Source of the DNA: Streptomyces marincola
GTDB lineage: Bacteria > Actinomycetota > Actinomycetes > Streptomycetales > Streptomycetaceae
Length of the DNA: 64,000 bases
Reading direction: 5' to 3'
Assembly: GCF_020410765.1 (NCBI RefSeq)
Contig: NZ_CP084541.1
Coordinates: 6,192,001 to 6,256,000, forward strand
Each line of letters starts with the position of its first letter. Position 1 is the first letter of the stretch. The position numbers were made by a program, and so were the translations under genes. Below, one piece after another: positions 45,934-55,006 of the stretch. Under the pieces are notes generated by a model that ran no database searches, had not been told where the DNA came from, and saw only the letters and a list, made by a program, of their open reading frames with translations.

Positions 45934-46569
45934 GTGAAGGGTGCGGAAGCTCCGGTGGGGCTCAGGGAGCGGAAGAAGCGGGCGACGCGTGCGGCGCTCG
46001 CGGAGGCCGCGGTGCGGCTCGCCGCCGAGCACGGGATCGAGAACGTGACCGTGGAGGCCATCAGCGACGCCGCTGACGTCTCGCCCCGGACCTTCTTCAA
46101 CTACTTCGACAGCCGGGACGACGCCTTCGTCATGATCGACAGCGATGTCGGGGCGCGCATCCGGCGGGCGGTGCTCGGCGCACCGCCGGGGCTCGACCCC
46201 CTGACGGTGGTCCACGACGCCTTCGCCGCGGAACTGGCGGATGTCGAGGGCCGGCAGGAGGTGTGGGATCTGCGGGCCGAGGTGCTGAAGCAGGCTCCGC
46301 ACCTCATGGTCCGAACGCTCGGGGCCCACATGGAGGACGAGCTCATCCTCGCCCGGGCCATCGCCAAGCGGCTCGACCCGGACGCGCCCGAGCCGGAGCA
46401 GCCGGGTCTCTACCCGCGCCTGGTGGCGGCGGTCGCCGGGACCGCCGTCCGCATCTCGATGCAGCACTGGGGCGTGGGCGGTACCTCCGACCCGTTCCCC
46501 GTTGTCTTCCGGAGAGTGTTCGCGCACCTGGCCGCCGGGCTGCCGGCGCCGACCCACGGCGACCGCTGA
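45934..46569 (+). CDS. TetR-family transcriptional regulator
   Basis: 211 residues from GTG 45934 (leaderless candidate) or 204 from GTG 45955. The N-terminal helix-turn-helix is 'RERKKRATRAALAEAAVRLAAEHGIENVTVEAISDAADVSPRTFFNYFDSRDD', a canonical TetR DNA-binding domain with recognition helix 'SPRTFFNYF'; the rest is a helical ligand-binding domain. It sits 62 nt before an MFS exporter on the same strand, the common repressor-pump arrangement, so it probably represses itself and the pump until the pump's substrate appears. Confidence 0.92.
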   Translation: MKGAEAPVGLRERKKRATRAALAEAAVRLAAEHGIENVTVEAISDAADVSPRTFFNYFDSRDDAFVMIDSDVGARIRRAVLGAPPGLDPLTVVHDAFAAELADVEGRQEVWDLRAEVLKQAPHLMVRTLGAHMEDELILARAIAKRLDPDAPEPEQPGLYPRLVAAVAGTAVRISMQHWGVGGTSDPFPVVFRRVFAHLAAGLPAPTHGDR

Positions 46570-46631
46570 CGTTCGCCGCGGGCCCGCGGACCGCTTCTCC
46601 TCCCCCCGCACAGCACACGAAGAAGGACGTT

Positions 46632-48332
46632 GTGACCACAACAGAGGTGCCGGAAAGCGCGCCGCCGGCCATGACAGAACGCCAGATACTCCAGGCCATG
46701 TCCGGTCTCATGGCCGGCATGTTCGTCGCCATCCTGGCGGGCACCGTGGTGGCGAACGCGCTGCCGCGCATCATCACCGACCTCGGTGCGACCCAGTCCT
46801 CCTACACCTGGGTCGTCACCTCCGAGCTGCTGGCGATGACCGCCACCGTCCCGCTCTGGGGCAAGCTCTCCGACCTGTACAACAAGAAACTCCTGCTCCA
46901 GGCGTCGCTCGCGCTGTTCGTGGTCGGCTCGCTCGTGGCCGGCTTCTCGCAGAACATCGAGGTGCTGATCCTCAGCCGCGTCGTCCAGGGCATCGGCGCG
47001 GGCGGCCTGACCGCACTGGTCCAGGTCGTCATGGCGGCCGTCATCCCGCCGCGCCGGCTCGGCAAGTACGCCGGCATCTTCGGCTCGGTCTTCGCCGTCG
47101 GCACCGTCGCGGGCCCGCTGATCGGCGGCCTGATGGTCGACACCTCGTGGCTCGGCTGGCGCTGGTGCTTCTTCATCGGCGTGCCCTTCGCCGTCGCGGC
47201 GATCTTCCTGCTCCAGCGCACCCTGTCGCTGCCCACCATCAGGCGGGACGTCAAGATCGACTACCTGGGCGCGTTCCTCATCGTGGCGGGCGTGTGCGCC
47301 CTGCTGATCTGGACCTCGCTCGCGGGCAACGAGTTCGACTGGGCCTCGTGGCAGACCGCCGCGCTGACCAGCACCGGCGCGCTGCTGATCGTGGCCGCGG
47401 TGTTCGTGGAGGCCCGGGTCTCCGAGCCGATCATCCCGCTGGACATCTTCCGCAACCGCACGGTCGCGCTCACCACGGTGGCCAGCTTCTTCGTGGGTCT
47501 GGCGATGTTCGGCGGCACGGTCTTCCTCTCGCAGTACTTCCAGGTGGCGCTCGGCAAGTCGCCGACCATGGCCGGGCTGATGAGCCTGCCGATGATCGCC
47601 GGCCTGCTGGTGTCCTCCACCATCGCGGGCCAGCTGATCACGGCGACCGGCAAGTGGAAGGTCTACCTGGTCGCGGGCGGCATCACGATGACCGCGGGCC
47701 TCGGGATGCTCGCGACCATCGACGCGAACACCGGGTTCGGCGTGCTGAGCGTCTACATGGCGCTGCTCGGTATCGGCGTCGGCATGCTGATGCAGAACCT
47801 GGTCCTGGCCGCGCAGAACGACGTGCCCGCCGCCGAGCTCGGCGCCGCGACCTCCGTGCTGTCCTTCTTCCGCAGCATGGGCGGCACCGTCGGCACCAGC
47901 GTGCTCGGCGCCGTGCTGGCCAACCGGGTCGCCTCCGAGATGTCCGCCAACATGCCGGGCGCCGAGGGCGGCGAGACCGGCGGGGGCGGCGGCCACGGGG
48001 CCGTGCCCGACATCTCCACCCTGCCCGATCCCGTGCGGGAGATCGTGGAGAACGCCTACGGCACGGCCACCGCGGAGCTGTTCCTCGTGTCCACGCCGTT
48101 CGCGGCTCTCGCGCTGCTCGTCGTGCTCTTCATCAAGGAGAAGCCGCTGAAGACCACCAGCGGCTCGGAGCGGCTCGCCGAGGAGGCCGCGGCCGGGGAG
48201 GTCGCGGAACGTGCGGACGGCACCGGCCCGGACGCCCAGGCTCCCGGCTCGGCGCAGACCCTGTCCAAGGGCGCCGCGCCCGGGGACGCGGGGGGCGCCC
48301 AGGACGAGACGCCCGTCACCCCGGCACGCTGA
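46632..48332 (+). CDS. MFS multidrug transporter (DHA2, 14-TM type)
   Basis: 566 residues from GTG with AGAAGGA 5 nt upstream. Fourteen hydrophobic segments, antiporter motif C 'GSVFAVGTVAGPLIGGLM' in helix 5 and a motif A loop 'GKLSDLYNKKLLLQA'. A glycine-rich loop follows helix 13 and the C-terminal ~55 residues are a hydrophilic acidic tail. It should export a toxic or secondary metabolite under control of the preceding TetR protein. Confidence 0.92.
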   Translation: MTTTEVPESAPPAMTERQILQAMSGLMAGMFVAILAGTVVANALPRIITDLGATQSSYTWVVTSELLAMTATVPLWGKLSDLYNKKLLLQASLALFVVGSLVAGFSQNIEVLILSRVVQGIGAGGLTALVQVVMAAVIPPRRLGKYAGIFGSVFAVGTVAGPLIGGLMVDTSWLGWRWCFFIGVPFAVAAIFLLQRTLSLPTIRRDVKIDYLGAFLIVAGVCALLIWTSLAGNEFDWASWQTAALTSTGALLIVAAVFVEARVSEPIIPLDIFRNRTVALTTVASFFVGLAMFGGTVFLSQYFQVALGKSPTMAGLMSLPMIAGLLVSSTIAGQLITATGKWKVYLVAGGITMTAGLGMLATIDANTGFGVLSVYMALLGIGVGMLMQNLVLAAQNDVPAAELGAATSVLSFFRSMGGTVGTSVLGAVLANRVASEMSANMPGAEGGETGGGGGHGAVPDISTLPDPVREIVENAYGTATAELFLVSTPFAALALLVVLFIKEKPLKTTSGSERLAEEAAAGEVAERADGTGPDAQAPGSAQTLSKGAAPGDAGGAQDETPVTPAR

Positions 48333-48688
48333 CGCCGGCCCGGCCGGCCGCCGCGCCCGCCGCCCGGCCTCCCAGGCCCGGGCGGCGGGCGCGGTCGCGC
48401 GTGGTCGCGGCGCGCGGCGCGGGCCGCGCTCCGGTGCCGCCCCCCTGGCGCCCCCACGGGGCCGCAGGGTAGCGTCCGACTCGGCCGCGGCCCGCGTTCC
48501 GCCCGCCGAGGCCGTCGGGTGCCGCCGCTCCCTCCGGCTGCCCGTCCCCCCGTCCCGCCCGTGTGCGCCTCCGAGGCCGCGGCGCCGCCGGCCATGTGCC
48601 GGGTGCCCGCGCGGGTGCCGGGCCGGCGTCCCGGCCGGCCCGGCACCCTTGGGGCAGGCGCGTCCCGCCTCGGCAGGCGAGCCCGCGC
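48333..48688. other. 356-nt intergenic region between convergent genes
   Basis: Lies between the stops of the MFS gene and the amino-acid-binding protein gene. Apart from the strong hairpin at 48613-48648, I see no conserved element; the rest is GC-rich, with no credible small ORF. Confidence 0.5.
48613..48648 (-). terminator. Terminator hairpin of the amino-acid transporter operon
   Basis: Perfect 15-bp stem GGGTGCCGGGCCGGC/GCCGGCCCGGCACCC with a 6-nt loop, 40 nt downstream of the binding-protein stop at 48689 on the minus strand. Confidence 0.85.
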
Positions 48689-49693
48689 TCACTCCTCGGC
48701 GCGCGGCAGCCCCGGCGGGTTGACCTCCGACACCTCGACGGCCTCGTCCGCCAGGCCCCACCGGTCGAGCACCTGCCCGTAGGTGCCGTTGTCGATGACG
48801 GTGTTCAGCGCTTCGTTCAGGGCCCGCACGAGCCCGTTGTCCTTCTTCGTCGTCGCGGCGATCTCGCCCTGGATCTCCGCCCCCGCGCCGGAGAAGCTGC
48901 CGATGATCTCGGTCTCACCGGTGACCGCCGCGTGGTACGCGGCCACCGGATTGGGACCGAAGTAGGCGTCGATGCGCCCGGAGGACAGGGCCAGGTAGTA
49001 GTCCGTCGCGTTCTGGAAGTACTTGATGTCGGTGGCGTCGAGGCCGTCCGCCACGTTCTGCTCGCTCCACGACACCAGCAGCTCCTCCTGGTTCGTGCCG
49101 GAGCTGACCCCGATCGTGCGGCCCGCCACGTCCCGGGCGCCCTCGACGCGCCAGTCGCCGCCCGCCCTGGCCTCGAAGGCGACGTTGTCCAGCCGGTACG
49201 TCGCGAAATCGTACTTGTCCTTGCGCTCCTCGGTGACCGTGATGTTGCTGAATCCGACGTCGTAGCGCCCGCTGTCCAGCCCGACGAACAAGTTGGCCCA
49301 GTCGACGGTGTGGTAGCGGACCTCAAGTCCCAGCACGTCACCGACCAGCGACGCGATGTCCGTCTCCACGCCGATGACGGTCTCGTCGTCCGTGGCGTAG
49401 AACGTCAGCGGCGGCGCGGAGCCGGGGGAGTGGGCCACTTCCAGCGTGCCGCGGTCACGGATCTCCTCGGGCAGCAGCGCGGCGACGGCGTCCACGCGTT
49501 CGGTGCCGATCCGGTCCTGGTCGGGCCCGAGGTGGACGCCCGTCCCCTCGCCCGCGGCGCCCGCGGGGGCCGGGCCGCCGCCCCCGTCCGCCCCGGGACC
49601 GGCGCACGCGGTGAGGGCGAGCGCGACGGCCAGCCAGGACGCGAGGGCGGGCAAGCGGCGGCGGGCGGCGGGACGGGGGCGATGGCGGCGCAC
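48689..49693 (-). CDS. Polar amino-acid ABC transporter substrate-binding lipoprotein
   Basis: 334 residues from GTG. Lipoprotein signal peptide with basic N terminus and lipobox LTACA near residue 28-32. The mature part is a family-3 (SBP_bac_3) domain with 'GVETDIASLVGDVLGLEVRYHTVDWANLFVGLDSGRYDVGFSNITVTEERKDKYDF', the amino-acid-binding signature with the ligand-binding Arg region. It delivers a polar amino acid or a derivative to the permease encoded upstream. Last gene of the operon; separated from the ATPase gene by 118 nt. Confidence 0.92.
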   Translation of the reverse strand: MRRHRPRPAARRRLPALASWLAVALALTACAGPGADGGGGPAPAGAAGEGTGVHLGPDQDRIGTERVDAVAALLPEEIRDRGTLEVAHSPGSAPPLTFYATDDETVIGVETDIASLVGDVLGLEVRYHTVDWANLFVGLDSGRYDVGFSNITVTEERKDKYDFATYRLDNVAFEARAGGDWRVEGARDVAGRTIGVSSGTNQEELLVSWSEQNVADGLDATDIKYFQNATDYYLALSSGRIDAYFGPNPVAAYHAAVTGETEIIGSFSGAGAEIQGEIAATTKKDNGLVRALNEALNTVIDNGTYGQVLDRWGLADEAVEVSEVNPPGLPRAEE

Positions 49694-49811
49694 GCGAGGT
49701 CCTTTCCTTCCGGCCGGGTGACCGGCACGGGTGAACGGGAGGATGGGCGAACGGGGGAGCGGGAACGACGGGTGACCGCCGTGGGCGGAGCGCGCGGGGG
49801 CGGCGGCCCGC

Positions 49812-50585
49812 TCAGAGCACCTTGGACAGGAACGCCCGGGTGCGCGGGTTGGCGGGCCGGTCGAGCACCTGCCGCGGGGAGCCGCGTTCGACGATCAGGC
49901 CCTCGTCCATGAACACGACGGTGTCGGCGACCTCGCGCGCGAAGGCGACCTCGTGGGTGACGACGATCATCGTCGTGCCGGCGCGGGCCAGGTCCCTGAT
50001 GACGTCGAGCACTTCACCGACCAGTTCGGGGTCGAGCGCCGACGTGGGCTCGTCGAACAGCAGCACCTTGGGCCGCAGCGCCAGCGCCCTGGCGATCGCG
50101 ACCCGCTGCTGCTGGCCGCCGGACAGCTGCCTCGGGTAGGCGTCCGCCCGGTCCGCCAGGCCCACCCGGTCGAGCAGCCGGCCGGCGAGCGCGGCGGCTT
50201 CGGCGCGCGGGAGCCGCAGCGCGGAGACGGGAGCCTCGACGAGATTGCCGAGAACGGTCAGGTGCGGGAAGAGGTGGAAATCCTGGAACACGAAGCCGAT
50301 CCGCGCCCGCTGCCGCAGCACCTCGCGCTCCCGCAGCTCCCGCAGCCGGTCGCCGGCGCGCCGGTACCCGATCAGCTCGCCGTCGATCCGCACGAAGCCG
50401 CGGTCGGGCCGCTCCAGGTGGTTGATGCCGCGCAGCAGGGTCGACTTCCCAGAACCGGACGGCCCGAGCACCGCGGCCACCTCCCCGGCGCGCACGGCGA
50501 GGTCGATGCCCCGCAGCACGTGCCGCGCGCCGAACGACTTGTGCAGCCCCCGGACGTCGACCATCGTCCGCCGCCCGCCGCTCAT
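49812..50585 (-). CDS. Polar amino-acid ABC transporter ATPase (GlnQ-like)
   Basis: 257 residues. Walker A GPSGSGKST near residue 42, signature LSGGQQQRVAIARAL, Walker B 'VLLFDEPTSALDPELV' and H-loop 'VTHEVAFAREVAD' make a complete GlnQ-type ATPase. ATG lies in a 4-nt overlap with the permease stop, so the pair is translationally coupled. Confidence 0.94.
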   Translation of the reverse strand: MSGGRRTMVDVRGLHKSFGARHVLRGIDLAVRAGEVAAVLGPSGSGKSTLLRGINHLERPDRGFVRIDGELIGYRRAGDRLRELREREVLRQRARIGFVFQDFHLFPHLTVLGNLVEAPVSALRLPRAEAAALAGRLLDRVGLADRADAYPRQLSGGQQQRVAIARALALRPKVLLFDEPTSALDPELVGEVLDVIRDLARAGTTMIVVTHEVAFAREVADTVVFMDEGLIVERGSPRQVLDRPANPRTRAFLSKVL

Positions 50586-51592
50586 GTCCGCCCCCCGGTG
50601 GCCGCCCCGGCCCGCGCGGCCGTCAGCGGCCGGGCGGACCGCAACCGGGCCCGCAGCCGTTGCAGAGGGGTGGGCGGCGCGGTGCGCTCGGCGCCGCGCG
50701 CGAAGTGCCGTTCGACGTAGTACTGGGCGACGGACAGCACCGTGGTGAGCACGATGTACCAGACGGTCGCGACCATCAGCAGCGGCACGACGCGGCCGTT
50801 GCGCCCGTAGATCACCTGCACCTGGTAGAACAGCTCGCCGATCGCCATGACCGAGACGATCGACGTGCCCTTGAACAGGGAGATGATCTCGTTCGCCGCG
50901 TTCGGCAGGATGCCGCGCATGGCCTGCGGCAGCACGATCCGGCGCAGTTGGCGCAGCCGCGGTATGCCGAGGGCCGCGGCGGCCTCCGTCTGCCCCCGGT
51001 CCACCGACAGCACGCCGCCGCGCACGATCTCGGCGGCGTAGGCGGCCTGGTGCAGCGCGAGCCCGATGACCGCCGCGGTCATGGCGCCGATCAGGTGCAG
51101 CGTCTCGAACTCCCAGAACACAGGGCCGAAGGGGATGCCGAAGCCGATCTCCCGGTACAGGTAGGCCAGGTTGAACCAGAACAGCAGCTGCACGATCAGC
51201 GGGATCGACCGGAACGCCCACACGTAGGTCCAGGCCACCGTGCGCAGCACCGGGCTGCGGGAGAGCCGCATGCAGGCGAGGACCACGCCGAGGGCGAAGC
51301 CGAGGACCGTGCCGTACAGCGTGAGCTGGACCGTCAGCCACACGGCCTTGAGGACCGTCTCCGCCGTCAGGTAGGCGAAGAACGTGTCCCAGTCCCAGCC
51401 CGGGTTGGTGGCCAGGCCGTGCGCGAACTGGCCGAGCAGCACCAGGACGGCGGCGCCGGCCACCCACCGCCCGTAGTGCCGGGCCGGCACGATCCGCAGC
51501 CCGGCCAGTTCGTCGGCCTCGCCCGGCGTTCCGGTCGCCGGCGGATCGGGTGGGTGGCGCAGGGCCTCGCCCGGCGCTGACGCGATGTCCAT
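50582..51592 (-). CDS. Polar amino-acid ABC transporter permease
   Basis: 336 residues, longer than usual (~220-280) because of an N-terminal hydrophilic ~45-residue region and a C-terminal Arg/Ala-rich tail. The His/Glu/Gln permease signature 'GLALHQAAYAAEIVRGGVLSVDRGQTEAAAALG' is intact and about five membrane helices are predicted. Only one permease gene is present, so it probably works as a homodimer. Confidence 0.92.
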   Translation of the reverse strand: MDIASAPGEALRHPPDPPATGTPGEADELAGLRIVPARHYGRWVAGAAVLVLLGQFAHGLATNPGWDWDTFFAYLTAETVLKAVWLTVQLTLYGTVLGFALGVVLACMRLSRSPVLRTVAWTYVWAFRSIPLIVQLLFWFNLAYLYREIGFGIPFGPVFWEFETLHLIGAMTAAVIGLALHQAAYAAEIVRGGVLSVDRGQTEAAAALGIPRLRQLRRIVLPQAMRGILPNAANEIISLFKGTSIVSVMAIGELFYQVQVIYGRNGRVVPLLMVATVWYIVLTTVLSVAQYYVERHFARGAERTAPPTPLQRLRARLRSARPLTAARAGAATGGRT

Positions 51593-51620
51593 GGTCTCGG
51601 GCCTTTCGGTCGCGTCCTGG

Positions 51621-52205
51621 TCACCGGCGCCCGCGACCGCCGGGGCTCGCCCCGGCGGTCGCGGGCGCGGTGGCGCGGGGCGTGGGCGGGGTGAGGTGCT
51701 TCTCGAAGGGCAGCAGGTCGATGCCCGCCGGGTCGGCCGCGGTGTCGAACAGCGGTGTGTAGCCGGCCGCCAGGTACAGCCCCGCGGCCTCCGGCTGCCG
51801 CGGCCCGGTGGTCAGCCGCACGCGCCGGTAGCCGCGTGCGGCGGCGTCCCGCTCCAGCTCGGCCACCACGCGCCGGGCGAGTCCGCGGCGGCGGTGCGCG
51901 GAGTGGGTCCAGATCCGCTTCAGCTCGGCGGTGTCCTCGTCGTACCTGCGGTAGGCGCCGCCGGCGACGGCCGCGCCGTCCAGGACGAGGAGCAGCAGGA
52001 CGCCGTGCGGCGGCGCGAACTCGGCGTCGGGATAGCGGGTCATCTCGCGCAGCGCGGCGCTGCCGTAGCGGGAGACGTACTCCCTGCCGAGTTCGCGCAG
52101 CAGCGGGGCCGCGACGGGGTCGGAGACGCGGGCCCGCACGACCCGCACGCCACCGGGGGCGGGGGGTGCGGCGGGCGGGGGAGTGGGAGGTGTCGGCGCG
52201 GTCAT
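51621..52205 (-). CDS. GNAT-family N-acetyltransferase
   Basis: 194 residues. Acetyl-CoA-binding motif A 'RIWTHSAHRRRGLARRVVAELERDAAARGYRRVRLTTG' (the R-R-x-G-L-A form of the Q/RxxGxG/A motif) and the end 'EAAGLYLAAGYTPLFD'. It is 28 nt upstream of the amino-acid permease on the same strand and so heads the transporter operon. Acetyltransferases also head the Bacillus ytmI/tcy cystine-uptake operon, so N-acetylation of the imported amino acid (cysteine-like) is a reasonable inference. The start (52205) is preceded by a 21-nt imperfect direct repeat. Confidence 0.9.
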   Translation of the reverse strand: MTAPTPPTPPPAAPPAPGGVRVVRARVSDPVAAPLLRELGREYVSRYGSAALREMTRYPDAEFAPPHGVLLLLVLDGAAVAGGAYRRYDEDTAELKRIWTHSAHRRRGLARRVVAELERDAAARGYRRVRLTTGPRQPEAAGLYLAAGYTPLFDTAADPAGIDLLPFEKHLTPPTPRATAPATAGASPGGRGRR

Positions 52206-52573
52206 ACCTGGTCGTACCCGGCCTTTCCTGCGGGGGAGGTGGAAGGTGTCGGGGCAGGGGAACGCGGCGTCCGGCGCGCGTCGCGGGACGGCCGGGGCGC
52301 GGGTGGGCGTGCGCGGGCGTGCGAAGGGCGTGGACGGCGCGTTCCGCGCGGGGAAGCGGGGAGCGGGCGGCGCCGGCATACGCCGGGCGTGCGCACGCGC
52401 GCACCGGAAGGGGCGCGGCGGCTCGGAAAGCGCGGGGAGGCGCGGGCCGCGGTGCTACCGGGTCAGACGCGACACGAGGCCGACCACACCCGACCGAAGT
52501 CGATGTGGCCGCGCGTGACCAAAGGCAACTCGACGCTCACGTCGAACAGTTGAGCATCACGTGTGCGCCCGCG
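52206..52573. other. 368-nt intergenic region between GNAT and LacI genes
   Basis: It should hold the promoter of the GNAT/amino-acid transport operon (minus strand). I see a hairpin-like repeat at 52526-52552 and one copy (52232-52252) of an imperfect direct repeat whose other copy (52177-52196) lies inside the GNAT gene, but no recognised riboswitch and no credible small ORF. Confidence 0.4.
52526..52552. repeat. Hairpin-like inverted repeat downstream of the LacI gene
   Basis: CAACT-CGACG with CGTCG-AAC-AGTTG: two 5-bp stem segments around a 4-nt loop with a 3-nt bulge, 22 nt downstream of the LacI gene stop. It may end LacI transcription or be an operator for the operon to its left. Confidence 0.35.
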
Positions 52574-53746
52574 TCAACGGGTGCGACCGGGCGCGGCGTT
52601 GCGCCGCTGCCCCTTCCCCGCGGTTCCCGCCCCGTGCCGCCCTTCCGCCCCGTCCCCGGCGGCGCCGTCCGCGCCCGCGGGTGCCGGAGCCAGCGGGCCG
52701 CGGCTGTGTCCTTCGCCGTACCGCACGGCCCTGGTGGACACCACCCTCCGGCGCGGCGGCTGCCGCCGGCCCGGCGCCCCGCCCATCCGGTCGAGCAGCA
52801 ACCGGCCCGCCTGGCGGCCGAGTTCGCCGCTGTCGCAGATCTGGACGGTCAGCGGCAGCCCGAGCGTGTCCGCCAGCTCGAAGTCGTCGAACCCGGCCAG
52901 CACCGTGCGGGCGCCCACCGCCCGCACCGCGCGGAACGCCCCGACGGTGTACCGCTCGCCGCAGCAGAACAGGGCGCTCGGCGGCTCGGGGAGGGCCAGC
53001 AGCTCCGCCGCGGCCCGTTCCGCCGCCCCGGCCCCCTCCCGCCGCACCAGCTCATCGGAGAGCGGCAGCCCCGCGGAACGGAGCGCGGTCCTGTGGCCGC
53101 GCAGGCGTTCCGCGCCGCTCCACACATCCGGCCGGGGACCCAGGAAGCCGATCCGCCGGTGCCCGAGCGCCAGCAGCCGCTCGGTGGCCTCCTTGGCCCC
53201 GCCGTAGTCGTCGATCACCACGTGGTCCGCCTCGAAACCCGCGGGCGGGCCGCCCGCGCACACCACGGGAACGCCCCGCGCGGCGACGGCGGACAGGTGC
53301 TCCTGGCGCGGCCCCGCGGGCATCACGACGATGCCGTCCGCGCGGCCCGCGAGGTCGGCCACGAGCCCGCGTTCGCGCTCCCGGTCCCGTCGGCTGTCAC
53401 CGATGAGGATGCGCAGCCCGTGCCGGCGCACGGCCGCGTCCACGCCGGAGGCGAGGCGCGAGGCGAACGGATCGGTCACGTCGGTGACGACCACGCCCAC
53501 GAGACCCGTGCCGCGGTCCGCCGCCCCGGAGCGGGCGGCAGGGTCCGCCCCGGCCGCGGCGGGCGGCTCGGGGTCGGACAGGTAGGCCAGTTCCGCGACC
53601 GCGGCGAGTACCCGTTCCCTGGTGCCAGGCAGGACCCGCGGGTCGTCGCGCAGGACCCGGGTGACGGTCATCGGGCTCACCGCGGCGCGTTCCGCGACCG
53701 CCATGAGGCCCGGCCGGCCGGCCCCCTGTCCTGACCCGTGCGGCAT
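52574..53746 (-). CDS. LacI-family transcriptional regulator
   Basis: 390 residues from ATG 53746. The helix-turn-helix is 'GLMAVAERAAVSPMTVTRVLRDDPRVLPGTRERVLAAVAELAYLS', in which the SPMTVTRVLRD recognition helix and the hinge are typical; it lacks the residues that normally precede ('TIKDVA'), so the N-terminal helix is short. The effector domain ('GLVGVVVTDVTDPFASRLASG', 'LLALGHRRIGFLG') follows. The C terminus carries a ~50-residue low-complexity extension rich in Gly/Ala/Arg. No carbohydrate gene is adjacent; the target is unknown. Confidence 0.9.
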   Translation of the reverse strand: MPHGSGQGAGRPGLMAVAERAAVSPMTVTRVLRDDPRVLPGTRERVLAAVAELAYLSDPEPPAAAGADPAARSGAADRGTGLVGVVVTDVTDPFASRLASGVDAAVRRHGLRILIGDSRRDRERERGLVADLAGRADGIVVMPAGPRQEHLSAVAARGVPVVCAGGPPAGFEADHVVIDDYGGAKEATERLLALGHRRIGFLGPRPDVWSGAERLRGHRTALRSAGLPLSDELVRREGAGAAERAAAELLALPEPPSALFCCGERYTVGAFRAVRAVGARTVLAGFDDFELADTLGLPLTVQICDSGELGRQAGRLLLDRMGGAPGRRQPPRRRVVSTRAVRYGEGHSRGPLAPAPAGADGAAGDGAEGRHGAGTAGKGQRRNAAPGRTR

Positions 53747-54076
53747 CGTGCCCGGCGGTCCCTTCTGTGGTCGCGGCGCCGGCCCGGCGGCGCGCCGCGA
53801 TCCGGCCTCCACCGGAGCGGAGCCGACCGCCGTCCGCCGATCGGACGGCCTGTGATGACGGACCCTAGGCCGACGGACGGGGACCTGCCAAGGCCGCGCG
53901 CGATCACGTTCGCGCCCGCGGCCGGCCCGGGGCGAACGGGCGAACGGCGGGTGTCCTCGCGGTGCCCGGTCGGTGACGTCGGGGCGAACGGCCCGGCTCC
54001 CGCGGCGGTCCCGCCCGGTTCGCGGTGTACGCGCCGTGGCCCGCGCGGGACGGACAGCCACCGTTGTGGTGGCTCT

Positions 54077-54101
54077 GCCATTCTGCAACTGGCAGAATGG
54101 C
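54077..54101. promoter_or_regulatory. Perfect 10-bp inverted repeat upstream of the XRE gene
   Basis: GCCATTCTGC / GCAGAATGGC with a 5-nt AACTG spacer, 42 nt upstream of the XRE gene start, in a locally A/T-richer patch. Its place and symmetry suggest the autoregulatory operator of the XRE repressor, overlapping its promoter. Confidence 0.65.
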
Positions 54102-54142
54102 GCGGCACATTGTCGTCACTCCTCCGGGGAAGGGGGCGCGGT

Positions 54143-55006
54143 ATGCCGGTGTCGCGCTCCGGCCGTCCCACGGCCGCCCAGCTGCTGATCGGTGCCCGCC
54201 TGCGGCAACTTCGCACCGAGGCCGGTCTCTCCACCCGCCAGGCCGCGGCCGAACTCGGCACGTCGGCCTCGGCCCTTCACCGGATGGAGGGCCACGGCGT
54301 GGGGCTCGAACCGGGACGCGTACGAAGACTCCTGAGCGCCTACGGCCGGGAGGGCGAGGCCGGCGCGGTGCTCGCCGACGTCGAGCGGGCGAGCCGGCCC
54401 GGCTGGTGGGACGCCTACCGCGACGTGCTGCCGCGTTCGCCCGCCGACCTGATCGGCCTTGAGGAGCACGCGTACGTGATCCGGCTCTACGCCCCCGCGG
54501 TCGTGCCCGACCTGCTCCAGACCCCGGCCTACGCCGAGGCGTTGCAGCGGGTGCGGCACCCGGAGGAGGACGACCGGCGCATCGCCCGGCGGGTGGAACT
54601 CGTCGTGCGGCGGCAGGCGTTGCTCGAACGCGCCGACCCGGCGCCCCCCGTGGTGTGGGCGCTGCTCGAAGAGGCGGCGCTGCGCCGCCGGGTGGGCGAC
54701 GCGGAGGTGATGCGCGGTCAACTGGCGCACCTGCGGCTGCTGGCCGCGCGCCCCGGCGTCACGATCCGCGTCGTCCCGATGTACACCGTGCACACCGCCC
54801 TGCTCTGCGGCCCGGTCCAGTTGCTCCGCTACCGGCCGGCCACGCTGCCCGACCGGGTGCTGCTGCACACCCTGGACGGCATCGAGGTCGAGGACAGGCG
54901 CGACGTGGTGGCGCAGTACCTGATCGCGCTGGACTCCGCGGCCTCCGTGCCGGACAGCGTGCCGATCTCCGCATGGCGGACCGACTGGGAGGATGCCCGT
55001 GCTTGA
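54143..55006 (+). CDS. XRE-family regulator with DUF5753 domain
   Basis: 287 residues from ATG with GGGGAAGGGGG upstream. The N-terminal XRE helix-turn-helix is 'LIGARLRQLRTEAGLSTRQAAAELGTSASALHRMEGHGVGL' (residues ~14-54). The rest is the DUF5753 effector-like domain ('PDLLQTPAYAEALQRV', 'VEDRRDVVAQYLIALDSA'), a Streptomyces-abundant regulator type usually paired with a small DUF397 gene. Here the 3' end instead overlaps a DUF574 methyltransferase by 14 nt. Confidence 0.93.
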   Translation: MPVSRSGRPTAAQLLIGARLRQLRTEAGLSTRQAAAELGTSASALHRMEGHGVGLEPGRVRRLLSAYGREGEAGAVLADVERASRPGWWDAYRDVLPRSPADLIGLEEHAYVIRLYAPAVVPDLLQTPAYAEALQRVRHPEEDDRRIARRVELVVRRQALLERADPAPPVVWALLEEAALRRRVGDAEVMRGQLAHLRLLAARPGVTIRVVPMYTVHTALLCGPVQLLRYRPATLPDRVLLHTLDGIEVEDRRDVVAQYLIALDSAASVPDSVPISAWRTDWEDARA

